Source of the DNA: Microbacterium sp. AK009
GTDB lineage: Bacteria; Actinomycetota; Actinomycetes; Actinomycetales; Microbacteriaceae
Direction of reading: 5' to 3'
NCBI RefSeq assembly: GCF_013410955.1
Contig: NZ_JACCCG010000002.1
Span: 310,001 to 374,000 of the forward strand
DNA length: 64,000 nt
In this document: piece after piece, positions 1 to 8,237 of the stretch
How positions within the stretch are numbered: position 1 is the stretch's first letter
Layout of the letters: each line of letters begins with the position of its first letter
The notes under the pieces: model-generated
Databases searched by the model: none
The model's input: only the letters and a program-made list of their open reading frames with translations
What the model was told of the DNA's origin: nothing
Made by a program: the position numbers and the translations under genes

Positions 1-168
1 ACCTGCGCTGTAGAAGGCCTCGGCGCGGAGACGGGCCAGTCGCAAGGCGACGCGCCGCAGCCGGGACATGACGTCGAGCGGCGTGAGATCGACGTCGGGG
101 AGCCGACGGGACCACGCGTCGATCAGCAGATCGACGTCGTCATCCCTCTCCCGGGCCTCCCCGCTCAT
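1..168 (-). CDS. MarR-family transcriptional regulator, N-terminal fragment
   Basis: Only the first 56 codons are inside the window; the gene continues past its left edge. The start is the ATG at 168. The visible protein is an acidic leader, a segment LDLLIDAWSRRLP, then LDVMSRLRRVALRLARLR. This is the usual N-terminal helix arrangement of MarR-type winged-helix regulators, in which the first helix makes the dimer interface. The DNA-binding winged helix lies outside the window, so the family call is by resemblance only. A neighbouring NAD(P)-binding protein lies on the same strand 48 bases upstream and may share transcription. Its target and ligand cannot be told from this sequence. Confidence 0.6.
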   Translation of the reverse strand, partial: MSGEARERDDDVDLLIDAWSRRLPDVDLTPLDVMSRLRRVALRLARLRAEAFYSAG

Positions 169-216
169 ACTCCGACCGTAGCGGACGCCACGAGGGGTGA
201 GCCGCGTCTCCCGGCG

Positions 217-876
217 CTAACGCGCGTCGGATGACGCGACGACGGCCTCGGCGATCGGCTGCTCTCCCCCGCCGAAGCGCAGCGTCCGCCGGATGGTGGC
301 GGGCTCGTCCAGCGCTGCGGCGATGACCGCGGCGACGTCCTGGCGCGGTACCGCGCCGCGGCCCTCCGGATCGACCGTGATGCGCCCTGTGCCCGGGTCG
401 TCCAGGAGTGCGCCCGGTCCGAGCACCGTCCACTCGAGGTCGGTGCCGCGCAGATGATCGTCGGCGGCGAGCTTGGCGTCGGCATACGGGAAGAAGTCGT
501 CGTCCTCCGGCACACCATGGTCGGCCGTGGACCCCAGCCAGGACACCATGAGGTAACGCGCGACCCCCGCGCGGCCGGCGGCGTCCATCGAGCGGATCGC
601 CGCGTCGCGGTCCACCGCGTACGTGCGCGCAGCGTCGCCACCGCCGGCACCCGCCGACCACACGATCGCGTCGTGGCCCGCGACGAGCTCGGCGAGCGCT
701 TCGGCGCCAAGCTGCTCGATGTCGGCCACGCGAGGCGTCGCTCCGGTGCCCTCGACCTCGTCGACGTGAGCGGGATTGCGGATGACCGCGGTCACCTCGT
801 CCCCGCGCGAGATCAGCAGCGGCGCCAGAAGCATCGCGACCTTGCCGTGTCCACCGAAAACCAGCACCCGAGACAT
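217..876 (-). CDS. NAD(P)H-binding protein, atypical SDR
   Basis: A 219-residue protein with an N-terminal Rossmann dinucleotide-binding motif (VLVFGGHGKVA, residues 4-14), followed by an alternating strand-helix pattern typical of the atypical short-chain dehydrogenase/NmrA-like group. Such proteins bind NAD(P)H and act as small reductases, epimerases or redox sensors; the substrate is unknown. The frame extends upstream, but I place the start at the ATG at 876 because an AAGGAGA ribosome binding site sits about 5 bases before it and the Rossmann strand then begins at once. No membrane segment or signal peptide is seen. It is divergent from the FUSC gene. Confidence 0.75.
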   Translation of the reverse strand: MSRVLVFGGHGKVAMLLAPLLISRGDEVTAVIRNPAHVDEVEGTGATPRVADIEQLGAEALAELVAGHDAIVWSAGAGGGDAARTYAVDRDAAIRSMDAAGRAGVARYLMVSWLGSTADHGVPEDDDFFPYADAKLAADDHLRGTDLEWTVLGPGALLDDPGTGRITVDPEGRGAVPRQDVAAVIAAALDEPATIRRTLRFGGGEQPIAEAVVASSDAR

Positions 877-926
877 CCGCTCTCCTTCTCTTCGACGAAC
901 CCTCAGCCCACCGGGCGTCGTCGGCG

Positions 927-955
927 CTGTCAACCCCGCCCGACGTGGCTAGCGT
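927..955 (+). promoter_or_regulatory. Promoter of the FUSC gene, leaderless type
   Basis: A -35-like CTGTCA (927-932) and a -10 TAGCGT (950-955) are separated by 17 bases. The -10 ends 6 bases before the ATG at 962, so the predicted transcript starts at or next to the start codon. No ribosome binding site is needed in this arrangement, although GAGG lies just before the ATG. Confidence 0.5.
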
Positions 956-961
956 TGAGGT

Positions 962-2005
962 ATGCGACTGACCTCGGCGATCCGCGCCCCGCGTCGAGCG
1001 CCCCTGCTGCAGGTGGCCAAATCCGCGATCGCGACCGTGGCGGCCTGGCTCATCGCGGGCTGGCTCATCCAGGGCCCTCCCCCGGTGTTCGCCGCGATCG
1101 CCGCGCTTCTGGTGGTGCAGCCGAGCCTCAACCAGTCGTTCGCGAAGGCGATCGAACGAAGCGTCGGCGTCATCGTCGGCGTCGCCATCGCCTCCGGGCT
1201 CGGGATGGTGTTCGGTGACGCCACCTGGGTCGTCCTGGTCGCCATCATCGTCGCCCTGATCGTGGCATGGGCGGCCCGCGTGACCGCGGGGACGGCGAAC
1301 CAGGTCGCCATCAGCGCGGTGCTCGTGCTGGCCCTCGGCGCCACGACCCCCGATTACGCCGTCGACCGCATCCTCGAAACGATCATCGGCGCGATCATCG
1401 GCATGGTGGTGCACATCGTGATGGTGCCGCCGGTCGCGGTGGCCCCCGCGCACGAAGCCGTCGACAGGGTCGGCGAAGAACTCGCCCGATCGCTCGAACG
1501 TCTCGCGGGTGCGCTCACCGCGCAGCAGACGCGTCCGCAGATCGAAGAGCTCATGCTCACCGTCCGGCTGCTCAGGCCCATGGTGGTCGATGCCGACGAG
1601 GCCATCGTGACCGCCCGCGACTCCCTGTCCCTGAATCCCCGCGCCCGGCGGTATCGGGCGGAGCTCGATGAGATCGAGCAGCTCCTCGCTCGCTTCAGCC
1701 CGATCGTGACCCAGACGATCGGGATGACACGTGCGGTCTACGACCATTACGACGCCAGCCTCGCCACCGAGCCCGCGGTCCTCGCGATCGCCGATCAGCT
1801 GCGCCGCGCGGCGCATGACATCCGTCTGGATCTGCGGCGCGCCCCGCGCGCGGGCGACGCGGGGCCGACGGCGACGACCACGATCCCCGCGCTCACCGCT
1901 CCCCTGCGGCTCACCGCGCCGTCGGCGACGAACTGGATCGTCGTGGGCTCGCTCATGGAGGACCTGCGCCGCATCCACGATCAGCTCAGCGAAGGGAATC
2001 CGTGA
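962..2005 (+). CDS. FUSC / aromatic acid exporter-like membrane protein
   Basis: A 347-residue protein. The first 155 or so residues contain about five or six closely spaced hydrophobic helices (for example VGVIVGVAIASGLGMVF and VVLVAIIVALIVAW). A hydrophilic, helical, charged C-terminal half follows. This matches the FUSC (fusaric acid resistance / aromatic acid exporter) superfamily in its half-size form, compared with about 650 residues for full-length AaeB-type exporters. Family members are thought to move aromatic acids or related small molecules across the inner membrane. The substrate is not inferable here. The start is the ATG preceded by a TAGCGT hexamer. It is transcribed alone, ahead of the metPS pair. 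Confidence 0.7.
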   Translation: MRLTSAIRAPRRAPLLQVAKSAIATVAAWLIAGWLIQGPPPVFAAIAALLVVQPSLNQSFAKAIERSVGVIVGVAIASGLGMVFGDATWVVLVAIIVALIVAWAARVTAGTANQVAISAVLVLALGATTPDYAVDRILETIIGAIIGMVVHIVMVPPVAVAPAHEAVDRVGEELARSLERLAGALTAQQTRPQIEELMLTVRLLRPMVVDADEAIVTARDSLSLNPRARRYRAELDEIEQLLARFSPIVTQTIGMTRAVYDHYDASLATEPAVLAIADQLRRAAHDIRLDLRRAPRAGDAGPTATTTIPALTAPLRLTAPSATNWIVVGSLMEDLRRIHDQLSEGNP

Positions 2006-2096
2006 CCGGCCGTGGAGGGGGATGTGGCCCGCCCCCGGGGCTGATAGCGTGCGGGGGCACCGCGGTGACGCACCACAGCCACGACGGAGGACGACA

Positions 2097-3689
2097 GTGA
2101 CCCAGAACGCCCCCTCCCCTACGGCAGCAGCCCGGCCCCGGGAACAGTGGACCGGACAGGTCGGCTTCATCCTCGCGGCGATCGGATCGGCGGTCGGCCT
2201 CGGCAATATCTGGCGCTTCCCCGGGGTCGCCTATGAGAACGGCGGTGGTGCCTTCCTCATCCCCTACCTGGTGGCGCTCCTGACCGCAGGTATCCCGATC
2301 CTCTTCCTGGACTACGCCCTCGGGCACCGGTTCCGGGGTGCCGCACCCACCGCATTCCGCCGGATCGGCCGATCGATCGGGCGCTTCACCGAGTCGCTCG
2401 GCTGGTTCCAGGTGGCGATCGCCTTCGTGATCGGCCTCTACTACACGGCGGTCATCGCCTGGGCGCTCAGCTACTTCGTCTTCTCTTTCGATCTGCGCTG
2501 GGGCGATGACCCGGCCACCTTCTTCCAGGCCGACTACCTCCAGGTCGGCGACCCCGGGCTGAGCCTGGAGTTCGTGCCGGGCGTGCTCATCCCCCTCGCG
2601 CTGGTGTGGATCGCCGCGATCGCGGTTCTCGCCGCGGGCGTGGCCAAGGGACTGCAGCGGGCGAACGTCATCTTCCTCCCCATCCTCATCGTGGCCTTCC
2701 TGGTGCTGGTCGTGCGCGCCCTCTTCCTCGACGGCGCGGCCGACGGGCTGAACGCGCTGTTCACCCCGAACTGGACGGCCCTGGGCGATCCGAACGTGTG
2801 GATCGCGGCGTACAGCCAGATCTTCTTCTCGCTGTCGATCGCCTTCGGCATCATGATCACCTACGCCTCCTACCGACGCCGACGATCGAATCTGACTTCC
2901 CCGGGCCTGGTGGTGGCGTTCGCGAACTCGTCGTTCGAGATCCTCGCCGGCATCGGCGTGTTCGCCACGCTGGGGTTCTTCGCCTTCCAGCAGGGCATTC
3001 AGGTCGCCGAGCTCGAGGGCCTGACCGGCGTGGGGCTGTCGTTCATCACCTTCCCGGCGATCGTGTCGCAGATGCCCGGTGGGCCGCTGTTCGGCTGCCT
3101 GTTCTTCGGCTCGCTCACCCTCGCCGGCTTCACGTCGCTGATCTCGGTGCTGCAGGTGGTCTCGGCCGCCTTCCAGGAGAAGTTCCGACTGACACCGCGT
3201 GTGGCGGCCACGGCCGTGGGCTCGGTCTCCGCGGTGCTGTCGATCCTGCTCTTCTCCACCACCACCGGCCTTCTGGCGCTGGATGTCACGGATCAGTACG
3301 CCAACAACGTCGGCATCGTCGCTTCGGCGATCCTCACCACGATCGTGGTCGTCTGGGTGCTGCGCGGCGGCCCCGAACTGCGCTACCACCTCAATGCGGT
3401 GTCGACCTTCCAGGTCGGACGCGTGTGGGTGCTGCTCGTGGGCGTTCTGGCGCCGATCGTGTTGGCCTACATGCTGATCCAGCGCATCGTCGTGCTGATC
3501 CTGGAAGGGTACGGCGGCCTTCCGGAGTGGTATCTGCTGGTGTTCGGCTGGGGCACGATCGCGTTCATCGTGGTCGCGGCCGTCGTGATGTCGGCGCTGA
3601 AGTGGCGCGACTCGCCGGATGGGTTCCGCCCGTGGCCCCCGTTCCCGCCGGAGGGTCAGGCGGCGACCCGGAAGGAGCAGGCGAAATGA
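2097..3689 (+). CDS. metP: Sodium-dependent NSS-family amino acid transporter, large subunit (MetP-like)
   Basis: A 530-residue integral membrane protein of the neurotransmitter:sodium symporter (SNF) family. The hallmark first helix, with GSAVGLGNIWRFP, lies near residues 31-45, and about eleven or twelve hydrophobic helices follow. The start is a GTG at 2097 with GGAGG six bases upstream; the open frame extends further upstream but without family similarity. A tiny membrane protein follows with an ATGA overlap, as in the methionine/alanine importer MetPS of Corynebacterium glutamicum, where both subunits are required. I therefore infer sodium-driven uptake of small neutral amino acids such as methionine or alanine. 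A possible -10 hexamer TAGCGT is at 2044-2049. Confidence 0.85.
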   Translation: MTQNAPSPTAAARPREQWTGQVGFILAAIGSAVGLGNIWRFPGVAYENGGGAFLIPYLVALLTAGIPILFLDYALGHRFRGAAPTAFRRIGRSIGRFTESLGWFQVAIAFVIGLYYTAVIAWALSYFVFSFDLRWGDDPATFFQADYLQVGDPGLSLEFVPGVLIPLALVWIAAIAVLAAGVAKGLQRANVIFLPILIVAFLVLVVRALFLDGAADGLNALFTPNWTALGDPNVWIAAYSQIFFSLSIAFGIMITYASYRRRRSNLTSPGLVVAFANSSFEILAGIGVFATLGFFAFQQGIQVAELEGLTGVGLSFITFPAIVSQMPGGPLFGCLFFGSLTLAGFTSLISVLQVVSAAFQEKFRLTPRVAATAVGSVSAVLSILLFSTTTGLLALDVTDQYANNVGIVASAILTTIVVVWVLRGGPELRYHLNAVSTFQVGRVWVLLVGVLAPIVLAYMLIQRIVVLILEGYGGLPEWYLLVFGWGTIAFIVVAAVVMSALKWRDSPDGFRPWPPFPPEGQAATRKEQAK

Positions 3690-3853
3690 CCGGTCTCGCC
3701 ATCGCATTCCTCATCCTGTCGATCGTCATCGTGTGGGGCGGTCTGGCCGTCAGCATCCTCTTCCTGCGCTCGCGCCCCGAGCCCGCCGAGTACCCTCCGG
3801 GCGGGGTGGACGATCACCGCGAAGACATCGGTCCGGCCGAACGCGACACCTGA
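3686..3853 (+). CDS. metS: NSS transporter small subunit (MetS-like)
   Basis: A 55-residue protein with one transmembrane helix (about residues 4-27, LAIAFLILSIVIVWGGLAVS) and a short hydrophilic tail rich in Pro, Glu and Asp. Its ATG overlaps the TGA of the large subunit, so the two are translationally coupled. Small single-helix proteins in this position are the MetS-type partners needed for function of actinobacterial NSS transporters. The last 40 bases overlap, in antisense, the 3' end of the convergent glycosyltransferase-like gene. Identification rests on size, topology and position more than on sequence motifs. Confidence 0.75.
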   Translation: MTGLAIAFLILSIVIVWGGLAVSILFLRSRPEPAEYPPGGVDDHREDIGPAERDT

Positions 3854-5094
3854 AGCCGGTTGCCGGCGCGCCGCATCGTCCGCACGATGCTGCGCACGGG
3901 AATGCCGACCACGAGTGCCCACCGCCCTGCCGGTGAGCGATCCATCCTCCCGAGGACGCTCTTGCGCTCCCAAGCCAGGCGCAGGCGTCCCCCGCGGCCC
4001 GTCGGGAGGATGGGGTGGGCCAGCAGTCCTCGCCGCCGGAGGTCGACCAACCGCTCGATGGCCGCGGTCCAGTCATCCTCTTCCGCGTCGTGCAGGTAGT
4101 TCTCCCGCGACCACGACGTCGGGGGGAGCCGGAATCGGCCGGCGAGAAGATCGTCCTCGCCGCCGAGGACACCGCTGCCTTCGAAGACCACGTTGATCAG
4201 GGCAGGTGAGACGCCGAACGTGTCCAGGGCGAGGACCGGGATGCCACGGGCGATCGCCTCGATCGCCGCGGTCGAGCTGACCGTGACGAGCCCGGTTGCC
4301 TCATCGAGGGCCGACTGCATGGGTGCGGTGGAGAGGACGAGGTTCTCCGGAAGCGGGCCGAGGGAGCGCAGGAGCTCGGGGTAGGAGTGACTCTCGCGGT
4401 GGGTCTGGTGCTCGCCCGCTGCGGCCCGCAGCTTGACCACGACCCGCCGTGCTACGTCGGCCGACGCGAGGCGCCGGAGCATATCCGCCACTCGTACGCG
4501 GTCGTCGCGCTCGCTCGGCACGACGGCCTGGGCGGCGAAGACGATGTCGGTCGCCTCGCCGACGCGCCCCCGACCGCCCGCCCGCACGGCAGCCGCAGCG
4601 AACGGCAGCGTGGCCAAGGCGAACCGGTGACGGATGGACGTGGACACCGACAGCGCTGCGAAGTCCGCGCGCTCGCGCCGGGAGTGCACGACGAACAGAT
4701 CGGCTCCCTGCCGGTAGAACAGGGCCTTCCGGGTGGCGGGGACGGAGATGCCGGGAAGGCCCGTCACCACGACCGGTCGCGCAGGTCCGGCTGCGAGCAG
4801 ACGCACGAGAACCCGTGCGAGCGGGCCGCGCGCCCCGACGATGACGACGTCCGGCGGATCGTCGACCACGCTCCGCTGCAGCTCGGCGAGGGTCAGCCGT
4901 TCGACGGCGTCGGCGGGGAGACCGCTCGTGGCCAGAGCCGCGCGCAATTGGTCGTCCGATACCGCGAGAGGCGTGTCGAGGATCCTCATCGAGCGCTCCC
5001 AGGTGGCCGGAGCGCTCCCGACGAGCGCCGCCGCCCACTTCACATAGGAATCGGTGTCGGCGATGCCGACGATCCGGATGCTCCCTGCCGTCAC
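3814..5094 (-). CDS. Putative glycosyltransferase of the nonulosonate cassette (DUF6716-like)
   Basis: A 426-residue soluble protein with alternating hydrophobic strands and helices. It contains a GT-B-like C-terminal half: LVTVSSTAAIEAIARGIPV followed by LDTFGV resembles the nucleotide-sugar-binding end of such transferases. It resembles proteins that genome annotators call DUF6716 putative glycosyltransferases, which recur next to sialic-acid-type synthesis genes. Its GTG start at 5094 overlaps the TGA of the neuB-like gene (GTGA), so it is the last gene of a four-gene coupled operon. A likely role is transfer of a CMP-activated nonulosonic acid, or another sugar of the same glycan. No signal peptide is seen, so it would act on the cytoplasmic side. 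Donor and acceptor are unknown. Confidence 0.55.
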   Translation of the reverse strand: MTAGSIRIVGIADTDSYVKWAAALVGSAPATWERSMRILDTPLAVSDDQLRAALATSGLPADAVERLTLAELQRSVVDDPPDVVIVGARGPLARVLVRLLAAGPARPVVVTGLPGISVPATRKALFYRQGADLFVVHSRRERADFAALSVSTSIRHRFALATLPFAAAAVRAGGRGRVGEATDIVFAAQAVVPSERDDRVRVADMLRRLASADVARRVVVKLRAAAGEHQTHRESHSYPELLRSLGPLPENLVLSTAPMQSALDEATGLVTVSSTAAIEAIARGIPVLALDTFGVSPALINVVFEGSGVLGGEDDLLAGRFRLPPTSWSRENYLHDAEEDDWTAAIERLVDLRRRGLLAHPILPTGRGGRLRLAWERKSVLGRMDRSPAGRWALVVGIPVRSIVRTMRRAGNRLQVSRSAGPMSSR

Positions 5095-5963
5095 GTCGTG
5101 ACGCGTCGGAGCTTCGCCAGCGGGCCACGCTCGCTGTCGTACACGCGCTTGACGCCGTCGCCGAGGGCCGCCTCGATGATCCGGATGTCACGCACGAGGT
5201 GCTGCAGACCGGCGGGTTCGAGCGACGCAGCGTGGTCGGAGCCCCACATCGTGCGATCGAGCGTGATGTGGCGTTCGACGGCGACGGCGCCCAGCGCGAC
5301 GGCGGCGAGCGAGACCTGCAGGCCGCGTTCGTGGCCGGAGTATCCGACCGGTACGCCCGGGAACCGGTCGCGCAGCGCCGGGATCATGCGGAGGTTGGCC
5401 TCCTCCGGCTCCATCGGGTAGGTCGAGGTGGCGTGCAGCAGCACGAGGTCATCGGTGCCGAGGGCGTCGACGGCCGCGCCGATCTGCGCCATGGTCGACA
5501 TGCCGGTGGACAGGATGACCGGCTTGCCGGTGTCGCGGAGGGCGCCGAGCAGGGCACGGTCGGTGAGGCACGCCGAGGCCACCTTGTGCGCGCCGACGCC
5601 GAGGTCTTCCAGAAACGCCACGCTCGGCACATCCCACGGCGATGCGAACCACTCCAGTCCGCGCAGGATCGCGTGGTCGGAGATCTCGATGTACTGGTCG
5701 CGGTCGAATTCGACACGGCGACGATAGTCGAGATAGCTCATCGTGCCCCACGGCGTCTCGCGGGGAATGTCGCGCATGTGCTCCGGGGTCGAGATTTCGG
5801 GAGTGCGCTTCTGGAACTTCACCGCGTCGACGCCCGCGTCGGCGGCGATGTCGATCAGGCGCTTGGCGGTCTCGACATCGCCGTTATGGTTCAGTCCGAT
5901 CTCGCCGATGATGTAGGCGGGGTGGCCGCCTCCGATGACGCGGGAGCCGATGGTGACGGTCAT
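5091..5963 (-). CDS. NeuB-type nonulosonic acid synthase lacking the SAF domain
   Basis: A 290-residue TIM-barrel protein of the N-acetylneuraminate synthase family, which condenses phosphoenolpyruvate with a six-carbon sugar to give a nine-carbon ulosonic acid. Family features in order are EIGLNHNG (21-28), KFQKR (49-53), HKVASA (126-131), ILSTGMST (150-157), LHATSTYP, GYSGHERG and ITLDRTMWGSDHAASLEP near the C-terminus. Standard NeuB is about 340-350 residues, with a C-terminal antifreeze-like (SAF) domain. That domain is absent: the protein ends soon after the barrel and overlaps the next start. The ATG at 5963 overlaps the stop of the neuA-like gene (ATGA). The product may be Neu5Ac-, Kdn- or legionaminic-type; no epimerase gene (neuC) is nearby. 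Confidence 0.85.
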   Translation of the reverse strand: MTVTIGSRVIGGGHPAYIIGEIGLNHNGDVETAKRLIDIAADAGVDAVKFQKRTPEISTPEHMRDIPRETPWGTMSYLDYRRRVEFDRDQYIEISDHAILRGLEWFASPWDVPSVAFLEDLGVGAHKVASACLTDRALLGALRDTGKPVILSTGMSTMAQIGAAVDALGTDDLVLLHATSTYPMEPEEANLRMIPALRDRFPGVPVGYSGHERGLQVSLAAVALGAVAVERHITLDRTMWGSDHAASLEPAGLQHLVRDIRIIEAALGDGVKRVYDSERGPLAKLRRVTT

Positions 5964-7159
5964 GGGGTGGTCCTGTTCTCGTGGAGGGCGGGGACGGGTG
6001 TCGAACCGCGGCGGGCGCGGAGGACGCGCTCGGCGAGCTCTCGCACGGCACCGTCGCCGCCGCGGCGGTCGAGGACGACGCGCGCCGCGCTCAGGACGAC
6101 GGGGTCGGCGTCGCCGACGGCGACGGGCCATCCCACGAGGTCCATCGCGGGCACGTCGTTGACGTCGTTGCCGAGGTAGGCGATCCGCGACAGCGGGATG
6201 CGTGCGGCGTCGGCCCAGCTGCGGAGGGCGCCGGCCTTGTCGTCGACCCCCTGAAGGACCTCAACGCGGAGCTTGCGTGCTCGGGCGCCCACGACCGGGT
6301 TCTCCTCGGTGGAGAGGATGAGGAAGGGGATGTGGGCGCGCCGGAGGCGCGCGACGCCCATGCCGTCGGAGCGGCTGACGCGCACCGCTTCGACACCGGA
6401 CTCGGTCACGGTGACGGTGTCATCGGTGTGCACGCCGTCGAAGTCGGTGACGACGGCGTCGACATCGAGAGGTTCGGGTGCGTCGATGAGAGGAGCGAGG
6501 GCGCGAGCGACCTCCAACTCGGCGAAGGAGTCGATCTCGATCGCTGTGCGCTCGGGCACCGCGGCGATCCCGACGCTGCCGAAGAAGCGGTGACGGACTG
6601 TGCGGAAACCGCGGGCTCGCATGACGTAGAACGCGCCCGTTTCAAGGTAGTGGGGTTCTCGCTCCTGCCGGCGTGGTCGATGATCGGCCTGATGGTTGAT
6701 CGCCTCGGCGCAGTCTCCGGTGCCCTTGCGCCACAGGAATCCGTACGTCTCGATCGCCGAGAACACGCTGTCACGGCGGCGGTGCTGCACAAGGCGGATG
6801 GCACTGGCGAGCGCTTCGCTGTCGATGAACGGCGAAGTGGCCTGAAGGAACACGACGACCCCGACGTTGACGTCGCGCGCCTCGAGCTCATCGAGCGCAT
6901 GGAGGATCGCCGACTCCGAGCTTGCGGTGTCGCCGGAAAGGTGGGCGGGGCGCCGGATGACCTCAGCTCCCCACTCTTCGCCGACGGCGGCGATCTCGTC
7001 GTCGTCGGTCGAGACGCAGACGCGGTCGATGAGATCGCAGCGCCGGGCCGCCTGGATCGCGCGACCGATGAGAGGGATGCCGCCGACGCGGCGGAGGTTC
7101 TTGCGGGGAACCCCCTTCGACCCGCCCCGGGCAGGGATGATCGCGACGACGTCGCTCAC
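5960..7159 (-). CDS. CMP-nonulosonate cytidylyltransferase fused to a KdsC-like HAD phosphatase
   Basis: A 399-residue two-domain protein. Residues 1-225 are a NeuA-type cytidylyltransferase, with IPARGGSKG (8-16) for CTP binding, LQATSP (105-110), and a later ETGAFYVM and EIDSFAELEVA. Residues 230-390 are a KdsC-like HAD phosphatase with the nucleophile motif DFDG (239-242), DDK (306-308) and GNDVND (330-335), so its catalytic residues look intact. The protein would both activate the sugar with CMP and remove a phosphate from a nonulosonate phosphate, or from a related intermediate. The GTG start at 7159 overlaps the upstream TGA. Animal CMP-sialate synthases and some bacterial ones share this fusion. 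Confidence 0.85.
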   Translation of the reverse strand: MSDVVAIIPARGGSKGVPRKNLRRVGGIPLIGRAIQAARRCDLIDRVCVSTDDDEIAAVGEEWGAEVIRRPAHLSGDTASSESAILHALDELEARDVNVGVVVFLQATSPFIDSEALASAIRLVQHRRRDSVFSAIETYGFLWRKGTGDCAEAINHQADHRPRRQEREPHYLETGAFYVMRARGFRTVRHRFFGSVGIAAVPERTAIEIDSFAELEVARALAPLIDAPEPLDVDAVVTDFDGVHTDDTVTVTESGVEAVRVSRSDGMGVARLRRAHIPFLILSTEENPVVGARARKLRVEVLQGVDDKAGALRSWADAARIPLSRIAYLGNDVNDVPAMDLVGWPVAVGDADPVVLSAARVVLDRRGGDGAVRELAERVLRARRGSTPVPALHENRTTP

Positions 7160-8091
7160 GTCTGGAACCCCGCCTGGCGCGAGGCCGCCGGCACCGGCTC
7201 ACCATTGATGGTCGAGCCGCTGCCGGCGAGCACGAGTCGCAGAGTGGTCGAAGTCGTTGACGGAAGTGTGTGAAGGTGCACGGGTCGGGTCGCTCCGGCG
7301 AGGATCAGCTCGACGGGGACGGATGTCGCGGTGACCGTGAGTTCCGGAATGCGCCGAACGGCCTCGAGCTGTTCGGCGGTCTCGCGGCGGTGCGGGAGAT
7401 ACGTCGTGGGTCCCGTGTCCGCCGGTGCTGAGGCGGCCAGGGCGGTGAGCCACGCCAGATAGGTCTCGCGCGGCATCCGTCCATCGATCGGTCTGGCGCT
7501 TCCGAGGATGACGCGGGTGCCGAGATCTGCCGATGCGGGAGCGGTGGCGCGCGTCCAGGCGAAGGTGTGCTGCGCGATGCCGAACCCGCGGTCTGCCAGG
7601 GCCGCCAATCGGTCCTCTCCGAGGTCGAAGGCGGTGAAGAGGTGGGCAGCGCCTGTTCGGGCACGGCGGGCGATCGACTCGGCGGCGAACGGTGCGGCGA
7701 GGGAGGTCAGCCCCCGCTCGGTGACGTGTGGGCGCGCGTAGGGGCGGCGCTGCAGAAGGGTGTCGGCGAAGGGCAGGGCGATGGCGCCGTCGTCGAGGAA
7801 GGTGAGGGTGCGGGGACGCAGGACGGCGGCGGCGAGGCGGAACTGTCCGGAGAATCCGTCGCCGACGAGCCAGTGCGGATGCTGTGACAGCAGCTTCCAC
7901 GGAACGCCGAGGTAGGGCTCCATCTCGCCGAAGCGCGCTCCGCGCGCGAGGAGGAGGTCGGCGGTTTCGGACATCTGCGGCGTCAGGCGGCCGGCGACGG
8001 GAACGGTCCTCCGATGTGTTGCGGCCCACTCGGCGGCACCGATCAGCTGCAGGGGTGACTCCACCCACGCCAGCACCGCGTCTTGGTTCAT
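7156..8091 (-). CDS. Polysialyltransferase-like glycosyltransferase
   Basis: A 311-residue soluble protein starting at the ATG at 8091 with an AGGAGG ribosome binding site about 7 bases upstream. The N-terminal WVESPLQLIGAAEWA and a later FLDDGAIALPF, GSARPIDG and TYLPHRRE resemble bacterial sialyltransferases and polysialyltransferases of the GT52 or polysialyltransferase-like groups. In these, a first strand ending in ESPLQ is characteristic. It opens the four-gene cassette and would use the CMP-nonulosonate made by its neighbours to build a cell-surface polymer. The family assignment is by motif resemblance only; linkage and acceptor are unknown. No transmembrane segment is seen. Confidence 0.6.
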   Translation of the reverse strand: MNQDAVLAWVESPLQLIGAAEWAATHRRTVPVAGRLTPQMSETADLLLARGARFGEMEPYLGVPWKLLSQHPHWLVGDGFSGQFRLAAAVLRPRTLTFLDDGAIALPFADTLLQRRPYARPHVTERGLTSLAAPFAAESIARRARTGAAHLFTAFDLGEDRLAALADRGFGIAQHTFAWTRATAPASADLGTRVILGSARPIDGRMPRETYLAWLTALAASAPADTGPTTYLPHRRETAEQLEAVRRIPELTVTATSVPVELILAGATRPVHLHTLPSTTSTTLRLVLAGSGSTINGEPVPAASRQAGFQT

Positions 8092-8237
8092 GCCACCTCC
8101 TGGAGGGTCCAGGTTCGAGTGCGCGGGTGAACACGGGGTGGTGCCCTGAGGGTCGGTAGGACGACGGGCAGGTGAACGGCCGGTGCCGGGGCGGGTGCGG
8201 GGTGTGGATAACTTCGAGCCTTCGCGCCGAGGCGCAT

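Noticed and set aside
2006-2096. Possible SAM or amino acid riboswitch before the NSS transporter
   Set aside because: The 91-base gap is GC-rich with short stems but lacks a recognisable conserved riboswitch core.
140-2206. A 688-codon minus-strand open frame across the SDR and FUSC genes
   Set aside because: It crosses two genes in the wrong frame and its sequence is dominated by Arg, Gly and His.
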